A DNA stretch of 19,784 nucleotides from NCBI RefSeq assembly GCF_052088025.1, contig NZ_JBQCYD010000044.1, positions 1 to 19,784 on the forward strand. The letters are read 5' to 3'. The notes under the pieces were generated by a model, which saw only the letters and a program-made list of their open reading frames with translations, was not told where the DNA came from and ran no database searches. The position numbers were made by a program, and so were the translations under genes. Origin of the DNA: Anaeromonas sp052088025 (lineage in GTDB: Bacteria; Bacillota; Clostridia; Tissierellales; SIT17). The stretch's first letter is position 1, and each line of letters opens with the position of its first letter. Of the stretch, positions 15,339 through 19,784 are shown in pieces.

Positions 15339-16295
15339 TTATTTATCTAAGAATTTATCTACATTTTCCTCTGTCACTTTTGTAACTGGAAATTCTATTA
15401 TCTCTTCTATTGGTCCTTCTTCTAATACTTTTTTAGCAGTTTCTATGATAACTTTTCCACTTTCAAAAGGTGCTATATCTATAGTACCTCTGTATATTCC
15501 GCCTTCTTTTATCTTTAATAGGGCTTCTTCTATAGCATCAAAACCAACTAAAGCTACATCTTCTCCTTCTTTTCCTGCAGCCTTCATAGCTTGATAGGCT
15601 CCAAGAACCGAGTCATCGTTTACTCCAAGTACTACATTTAAATCTGGATGAGACTGCAAAAGTGTTTCTATAGCATTTAAGCCAAGCTCTCTTGTACTGG
15701 CATCTGGTTCTGCAACTATTTCTGCATCTGGAGCTAGAGAAAGTAATCCTTCTTTTTGTCCTTTTGTTCTCTCAAGAGCAGCTGGTATTGTTGATAATTG
15801 AAGTATTGCAACTTTTGCCTTTCCATCTAAATTATCCCTTATATATTCACCTGCTATTTCACCTGCTTGAAAACCATTGTCATATTCTATAGAACCTATA
15901 AATGCATCAGGATTTTCTACTGGTGCATTTGCAGCTATAACTTTTATACCAGCATCTTTTGCTTCTTTGACCTTAGAATTTAATGCCTGTGAATTATTGG
16001 CACTTAATATAATGGCATCTACTTGCTGGGTTATAAGGTCTTCCATAGCTTTTATCTGAGGTTCCACTTCATTTTTTCCATCATGAATACTAAGATCTAT
16101 GTTTAATTCCTCAGCTTTTTCTTTCATTCCATCTGTTAGTCTTACAAAATATGGATTACCAAGATCCATAGTGATATATCCCATCCTAAGCTCTTCATCT
16201 GTATCCACTGAAGAGTCCTCATTTGTATCTTGACTACATGCTATTAGGCTAAGTAAAACTACACATATAATCATAAGTAAAATTTTCTTTTTCAT
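15339..16295 (-). CDS. Sugar-type ABC substrate-binding lipoprotein
   Basis: A 318-residue lipoprotein anchored outside the membrane. The signal peptide ends in the lipobox LIAC (Cys20); a short acidic linker precedes a two-lobed type I binding fold (Peripla_BP_4, RbsB-like). Aligned by eye to E. coli RbsB, the ligand residues Asn13, Phe16, Arg141, Asn190 and Asp215 correspond to Asn47, Phe50, Arg176, Asn226 and Asp253. Asp89-Arg90 is replaced by Asn123-Ala124 and Gln235 by Ile274, so ribose is unlikely to be the ligand. It is the first gene of the importer operon, with GGAAGGA eight bases before the ATG. No kinase, isomerase or regulator of a sugar pathway is adjacent, so the substrate is open. 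Confidence 0.92.
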   Translation of the reverse strand: MKKKILLMIICVVLLSLIACSQDTNEDSSVDTDEELRMGYITMDLGNPYFVRLTDGMKEKAEELNIDLSIHDGKNEVEPQIKAMEDLITQQVDAIILSANNSQALNSKVKEAKDAGIKVIAANAPVENPDAFIGSIEYDNGFQAGEIAGEYIRDNLDGKAKVAILQLSTIPAALERTKGQKEGLLSLAPDAEIVAEPDASTRELGLNAIETLLQSHPDLNVVLGVNDDSVLGAYQAMKAAGKEGEDVALVGFDAIEEALLKIKEGGIYRGTIDIAPFESGKVIIETAKKVLEEGPIEEIIEFPVTKVTEENVDKFLDK

Positions 16296-16483
16296 ATTGT
16301 CATTCCTTCCTTTGTGTTTAATTTTATATTACCCAATTGTTGTACTTATGAAATTTTCATCTATAATATTACTAAATTGCAGATGTTTGAGAGAGAAAAT
16401 TTGTCACCAATAAAATTTAAGGTGGCAAGAGGGTGGCAAAATGTAGTATTTATTTAGCTAATAGAACCACTATTCTTTAACTC
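16296..16483. other. Intergenic region between importer operon and fic gene
   Basis: It should hold the importer promoter, but no convincing -35/-10 pair was found. A dyad ATGAAATTTTCAT (16348-16360) could be an operator. GGTGGCAA occurs twice in tandem (16421-16428, 16432-16439), and TTGTCACC at 16401-16408 is a near-complement of it. No riboswitch or clear fic terminator is visible. Confidence 0.4.
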
Positions 16484-17404
16484 TTAATCCAATAAGGATA
16501 ACCATAGTTTTTCAGACTCTATCACAAGTCTTGATACCAGTTCTATGAATGGCCCATAATTCATAGTTGTATGTGCCAGGTCGATAACATCATAATATCT
16601 TGCACGCTCCTCATTCTTTATAATAATTGGAGGGTATCCATTCTTCATGAGTTCAAAGTTAAGTAGCAGTCTTGAAGTTCTTCCATTTCCATCTATAAAC
16701 GGATGAATTTTTACAAACTCCCCATGCAACAATGTTGCTCTCACAACAGGATGAAACTCTTCCCATTCACTCTGATACTCTGCTATAAGTTTTTGCATCA
16801 AATCTCCAATTTCATAGTGCTTCGGTGGAATATGTTTTGCTCCACTAATTACAACATTTTCAGTACGATATTTTCCAGCATTGTTATTATCAATTTCTTT
16901 TAAAATCAAGGCATGAATGTTCTTGATATTCCATTCAGAAAGAGGCTCCTTATTAGCAATTAAATCTTCAACAAAAAGGATAGCCTCACGATGGTTAATA
17001 GCTTCTAGATGTTCCACCATACTTTTTCCACCAATTGTAATTCCTTCAAGAACAACTTTGGTCTCTGACAATGTAAGAGTATTCCCCTCTATGGCATTGC
17101 TATTATATGTCCACTCAACAATGAGTTTCTCCTGCAGCGAATTGGCAAGTCCTTTGGAAAAAGGTCTGTGCTTGTTTATAGCTTCCTTAAGTGAATCTAT
17201 ATAACTAAAATCAAATTCCAATCCAATGTAGTTCTTCTTACTTGTTTCCCTTGCGTCCGCAGGCTTAACAGCATCTATTGGAATAGACCAGCTTCGTCCA
17301 ATTTTTATTGCTCCTTCTATACGCCCCTCATTACAAAGCACTCGGATTCTACGGTCACTTATTCCCCATTTTTCACTTGCTTCTTTTGTACTTATATACT
17401 TCAT
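16484..17404 (-). CDS. fic: Fic-family protein with N-terminal HTH domain
   Basis: A 306-residue protein. Residues of about 2-48 form a small excisionase/MerR-like helix-turn-helix (YISTKEASEKWGISDRRIR). The Fic core carries HPFIDGNGRTSR (catalytic His234), the full HxFx(D/E)GNGRxxR motif for AMP transfer from ATP to a hydroxyl of a target protein. SNAIEGN (102-108) is the (S/T)xxxE(G/N) inhibitory helix placed before the Fic motif, which defines class II self-inhibited Fic proteins. The target is unknown; no separate antitoxin is needed in this class. I chose the ATG at 17404, eight bases after AGGG. Base composition appears richer in G+C than its neighbours, consistent with recent transfer. 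The HTH probably binds the operator over its own promoter. Confidence 0.92.
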   Translation of the reverse strand: MKYISTKEASEKWGISDRRIRVLCNEGRIEGAIKIGRSWSIPIDAVKPADARETSKKNYIGLEFDFSYIDSLKEAINKHRPFSKGLANSLQEKLIVEWTYNSNAIEGNTLTLSETKVVLEGITIGGKSMVEHLEAINHREAILFVEDLIANKEPLSEWNIKNIHALILKEIDNNNAGKYRTENVVISGAKHIPPKHYEIGDLMQKLIAEYQSEWEEFHPVVRATLLHGEFVKIHPFIDGNGRTSRLLLNFELMKNGYPPIIIKNEERARYYDVIDLAHTTMNYGPFIELVSRLVIESEKLWLSLLD

Positions 17405-17422
17405 AAATATCACCCTACAAAC

Positions 17423-17472
17423 ATTTTATACCGTTGTCGGAACAATGTCAAGGTTGTTCCGACAACGGTATA
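17423..17472 (-). promoter_or_regulatory. fic promoter embedded in a 19-bp inverted repeat
   Basis: Perfect 19-base arms (17427-17445 and 17454-17472) flank an eight-base loop. On the minus strand the loop supplies a consensus -35 TTGACA (17446-17451), and a 17-base spacer leads to -10 TAAAAT (17423-17428). Each arm holds TTGTCGGAACAA, itself a partial dyad (TTGT....ACAA). This looks like two operator sites straddling the -35 box. Predicted transcription would start close to 17416, at the ribosome binding site, leaving a leader of about a dozen bases. Confidence 0.75.
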
Positions 17473-17608
17473 ACTCATATTTTATTTTCTATACTTTTTA
17501 CCGAATATTAATCAGAAGAATATGTCTGGATAGGTTACACTTTTGATTGGTATCTACTGACTACTCTGCATACCTAAAGGTGGCAGGTTCTAAATTACTA
17601 AAAGATTC
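17473..17608. other. Non-coding stretch between fic promoter and IS right end
   Basis: No gene is recognisable here. Short open stretches exist on both strands but none has a ribosome binding site or a family resemblance. AAGGTGGCA at 17577-17585 repeats a sequence on the other side of fic (16419-16427). Confidence 0.5.
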
Positions 17609-17733
17609 TCTATTAAAAATTAATATCTGATTAATAGAACTAACTTACTTTCATTTAGACTTTATTATCTATATTTCAATAGAAATATTAACGATAATTT
17701 AAGGCTGGTAGCTCAACCTATATATTAAATTTT
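17609..17733 (-). ncRNA. Candidate omega-RNA / right-end structured region of the IS
   Basis: TnpB proteins use an RNA transcribed from the 3' end of tnpB and the right end as guide scaffold. Here the minus strand just after the tnpB stop can form GGTT/AGCC (17703-17718), a seven-pair stem ATATTTC/GAAATAT with a four-base loop (17671-17688), and TCTATTAA/TTAATAGA (17609-17638). The limits and guide position are not determined. Confidence 0.35.
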
Positions 17734-19242
17734 TTATTCTATTCCAAAACTTGAAAATAATTTTATATTATTTGTATTTTTTAATCTTTTAATTTCTTCA
17801 TCTTGCAAATTTAGAAATCTTTCAAAATTTTTATTACACTTATTTCTATCTGCTTCTTTTAAATTATCTTTACTATTCATTATTAAAAATGCACTATATA
17901 AATCTCTTTGTACTCTTTTATTATTTATACTTTTCCATCTAGTAGATAATGATACTTTTTTATAATCATCTGTATAATGATTATACTGGCTTGCTTTAAA
18001 TTTCCATGTATCAATATATTTTATTTCTTTACCAATATAGTTTAATTTTCTCTCTAATATATTAAAAAACTTACTCGGCGCCTTACTTCCTATAGACTTA
18101 CCAAATCTCTTCTTTCTTTTAAACCTACCGGTTTTTTCTGATATATTCGTTTCTTTTACTCTTTTTGCTAGTGCCTTAAAATCTGTTTTCTCTACAAATA
18201 CATCACTTCCAAGAGTTAAGATATGATTGGCTAGTCTATTATGTTCTATTTTTCTTATTTCATTTAACTTTCGGTTTAGTTCTTTTAATATAAATAAATT
18301 TCTCATATAGTTATTAGACTTAATCCATTTATCTTTATTACCTTTTTTTATAGTTCCATCTTCATTATATTTATTAGGATTAGTACTTCTTTTTGATCTA
18401 TCTAGTCTTCTTTGTATAACTCTAATTTCTTTATCTATAGTATCCACCGAAGGTGCTAGTTCTTCTAACTTAACCTCTCTATCAGATACATATGCAATAC
18501 TTCTTAAAGAAGGATCTATTCCTACTTTAGATTCACCAAACTTTCTAATCACTTTTCCTTCCTTACTTTTTTTAACTGGAGGAAAACCTGATAATACTAA
18601 TTGAAGATAATATTTATATTTACCTTTAATTATTTTTCTAACTATTCTACAGTATTTTATTCTATCATTTAAAGCTTCTTTAACATATTCATCATTATGT
18701 CTTATATTAACTTCTAAATCTAGACCATTCCACATTAAATGATTGTCTCTATATCTTATACCAGAAGTATTATTTTTACCTTCAAGAGAATTTAATTCTC
18801 CATATTTTTTAAAATATACCTTTTTACCATCCCCAAATATATATTTTTCTAAAGCTAACCATGCTCTTGTAGCTATCTTTTGAGCAGTATTTATATCTAT
18901 TACTTTAAAATATCTTTTCATTGGGGCAATAAAATCATGAAGAGAATATTCAGTTACTCCATAATCTTTTCTTAATTGATTTAATTTTTTATTTATTTCT
19001 GTTCTTTTTCTCTTTAATTTCTTGTTTAACTTAATATCTTTATTTATTTTGATTAATTCATTTAATAAAGATTTATATTTTCTTGTTCTTTTAAGATGAT
19101 TATATCTTTTCAATCCTTCTCCTAAGACAGCATTATACATTTTTCTACTTATTTCAAAGCTCTTATTTAAAACATCTTCTTCGTAAATTTCTGTATTTAA
19201 TCTAAGTTCTAAAATATATGTAGGATTCTTTTTCCTTTTCAA
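17734..19242 (-). CDS. tnpB: TnpB RNA-guided nuclease, zinc-finger-less type
   Basis: A 502-residue TnpB (OrfB). The RuvC-like triad is complete: Asp243 in VGIDPSLRSIAYVS, Glu351 in DVFVEKTDF and Asp447 in VQRDLYSAFLI. Known relatives cut DNA next to a short flanking motif under guidance of an RNA from the element end, promoting element retention. Where most TnpBs carry two CxxC pairs between the second and third catalytic residues, this one has SQYNHYTDDYKK and a WKSINNK segment with no cysteine, so no zinc finger can form; a clostridial TnpB branch with this SQYNH...VQRDLYSAF pattern is known to me. Residues 40-100 are very Lys/Arg-rich. It starts at TTG 19242, eight bases after GAGGTG; no nearby ATG fits. 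Confidence 0.92.
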   Translation of the reverse strand: MKRKKNPTYILELRLNTEIYEEDVLNKSFEISRKMYNAVLGEGLKRYNHLKRTRKYKSLLNELIKINKDIKLNKKLKRKRTEINKKLNQLRKDYGVTEYSLHDFIAPMKRYFKVIDINTAQKIATRAWLALEKYIFGDGKKVYFKKYGELNSLEGKNNTSGIRYRDNHLMWNGLDLEVNIRHNDEYVKEALNDRIKYCRIVRKIIKGKYKYYLQLVLSGFPPVKKSKEGKVIRKFGESKVGIDPSLRSIAYVSDREVKLEELAPSVDTIDKEIRVIQRRLDRSKRSTNPNKYNEDGTIKKGNKDKWIKSNNYMRNLFILKELNRKLNEIRKIEHNRLANHILTLGSDVFVEKTDFKALAKRVKETNISEKTGRFKRKKRFGKSIGSKAPSKFFNILERKLNYIGKEIKYIDTWKFKASQYNHYTDDYKKVSLSTRWKSINNKRVQRDLYSAFLIMNSKDNLKEADRNKCNKNFERFLNLQDEEIKRLKNTNNIKLFSSFGIE

Positions 19243-19264
19243 AATATAATCACCTCACATAAAA

Positions 19265-19678
19265 TTATTTATCTTTTTGTTCTTCAATATACTTTTTCAC
19301 AACTTCTAAAGATACACTACCTACGGTAGAAATAAAAGAGCTTCTAGTCCAAAGGGAGGGGAGTTTACTTTTTAATTCTTTAAATTCACTTCTTAAAATA
19401 TTTGAAGATCTTCCCTTTAATTTATTAATACAGTTCATAATACCAAATCTAGGATTGCAATCTATTAATAAATGCACATGATCTGGCATTACCTCCATTT
19501 CTACAATAGTAAAATCATGTTCTTCAGCTACTTTTATAAAGATTTCTTTTAATCTTTTATCAATATCATTAATTAAAACCGTTCTTCTATACTTAGGACA
19601 AAAGATAACATGATATTGACAGCTAAAAGTTAAATGACTTGCTTTTTTATAACTTTTACTAATATTTTTTATTTCCAT
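19265..19678 (-). CDS. tnpA: IS200/IS605 transposase TnpA (Y1 HUH)
   Basis: A 137-residue single-strand transposase. It has YHVIFCPKYRR near the N-terminus, the metal-binding HUH motif in MPDHVHLLI (His67, His69) and the nucleophile Tyr130 in VVKKYIEEQ. This set is the full Y1 transposase active site, working as a dimer that cuts and joins the top strand at the element ends. The length is normal for the family. I chose the ATG at 19678, just after AGGTGGT, rather than two upstream GTG codons that overlap that site. tnpB follows after 22 bases. Confidence 0.95.
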   Translation of the reverse strand: MEIKNISKSYKKASHLTFSCQYHVIFCPKYRRTVLINDIDKRLKEIFIKVAEEHDFTIVEMEVMPDHVHLLIDCNPRFGIMNCINKLKGRSSNILRSEFKELKSKLPSLWTRSSFISTVGSVSLEVVKKYIEEQKDK

Positions 19679-19784
19679 ATTCACCACCTACTATAATTAT
19701 ACACTAAAACTAATTGATTTAATAGATATAATATAAATATATATTAAATATTTAAATAAAAAGCTGCAATTCCTCTCCACATTT
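19679..19784 (-). other. Left-end region of the IS and flank
   Basis: Very AT-rich sequence upstream of tnpA. TATAAT sits at about 19690-19696 on the minus strand as a possible -10, with no good -35. Partial dyads such as ATTAAATATTTAAAT (19743-19757) could form the left-end hairpin. The last 25 bases (AGCTGCAATTCCTC onwards) look less AT-rich and may be host flank. Confidence 0.4.

Larger units (their letters stand above)
17609..19760 (-). mobile_element. IS200/IS605-family insertion sequence (tnpA + tnpB)
   Basis: The element carries an HUH transposase gene and a tnpB gene in the same direction, 22 bases apart, with structured non-coding ends. Members of this family move as single strands, recognise hairpins near their ends, and leave no terminal inverted repeats or target duplications, so the borders cannot be read directly. 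The right limit given is the outermost stem (TCTATTAA/TTAATAGA, 17609-17638) and the left limit is the AT-rich stretch before tnpA; both are approximate. Both genes are intact, so the copy may be active. Confidence 0.85.

Noticed and set aside
16383..16457. 24-codon plus-strand frame upstream of the importer operon
   Set aside because: No ribosome binding site, no family resemblance, and the length is expected by chance.
17414..17472. Inverted repeat near fic read as a rho-independent terminator or IS end
   Set aside because: No T-run follows, and it contains a consensus promoter reading into fic, so an operator is the better reading.
17520..17577. Plus-strand open stretch reading YVWIGYTFDWYLLTTLHT between fic and the IS
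   Set aside because: Looks protein-like but has no start signal and matches no family I recognise; too short to call a gene remnant.
19752..19784. Open frame ending KCGEELQLFI on the minus strand at the right edge, possibly the end of another gene
   Set aside because: Only ten codons are visible and the IS border is not fixed, so it cannot be supported.

Overview
The window is AT-rich DNA from a low-GC Firmicute. The gene content (clostridial-type ABC exporter, MATE pump, YkvA and Ndk proteins, AGGAGG-type ribosome binding sites, TTG starts) points to an anaerobic Clostridia/Tissierellia-like organism, but nothing here fixes the genus. It is draft sequence: a run of exactly 100 N lies at 4219-4318, and its two flanks carry the same 55 bases.

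Layout: almost everything reads on the minus strand; the catalase is the one exception. (1) 1-1006: an NmrA-type NAD(P)-binding protein followed by the first 20 codons of a probable MarR-family regulator. They share a promoter whose -10 box lies inside a 43-nt near-perfect palindrome, so autorepression is likely. (2) 1033-1877: a DUF6544 membrane-anchored protein broken by a one-base frameshift. (3) 2090-3775: a heme catalase on the plus strand, closed by a 54-nt perfect palindrome it shares with a convergent Cys-rich small-domain gene. (4) 4512-5517: a YkvA (DUF1232) protein, ndk, and a 41-codon remnant of an alpha-amylase N-terminus. (5) 5690-9164: a heterodimeric ABC exporter of the TM287/288 (BmrCD) type with one degenerate and one consensus ATP site. 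(6) 9260-11449: a pentapeptide-repeat/DUF5758 protein and a MATE efflux protein. (7) 11665-16295: a sugar-type ABC importer in the order binding lipoprotein, double ATPase, permease, followed with no visible terminator by two overlapping DUF3841 paralogues. (8) 16484-17472: an HTH-Fic protein with a class II inhibitory motif. Its promoter -35 box is the loop of a 19-bp perfect inverted repeat. (9) About 17600-19784: an apparently intact IS200/IS605 element with tnpA and a tnpB of the lineage that lacks the four-cysteine zinc finger.

Functional picture: an accessory or stress-and-transport region with oxidant defence (catalase), two kinds of efflux (ABC heterodimer, MATE), one carbohydrate-type importer and a mobile end (Fic plus IS605). 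The most unusual points are the Fic promoter/operator, the zinc-finger-less TnpB with its structured right end, the amylase micro-remnant behind ndk, and the DUF3841 pair attached to the importer operon. I found no CRISPR array, tRNA, rRNA or recognisable riboswitch.
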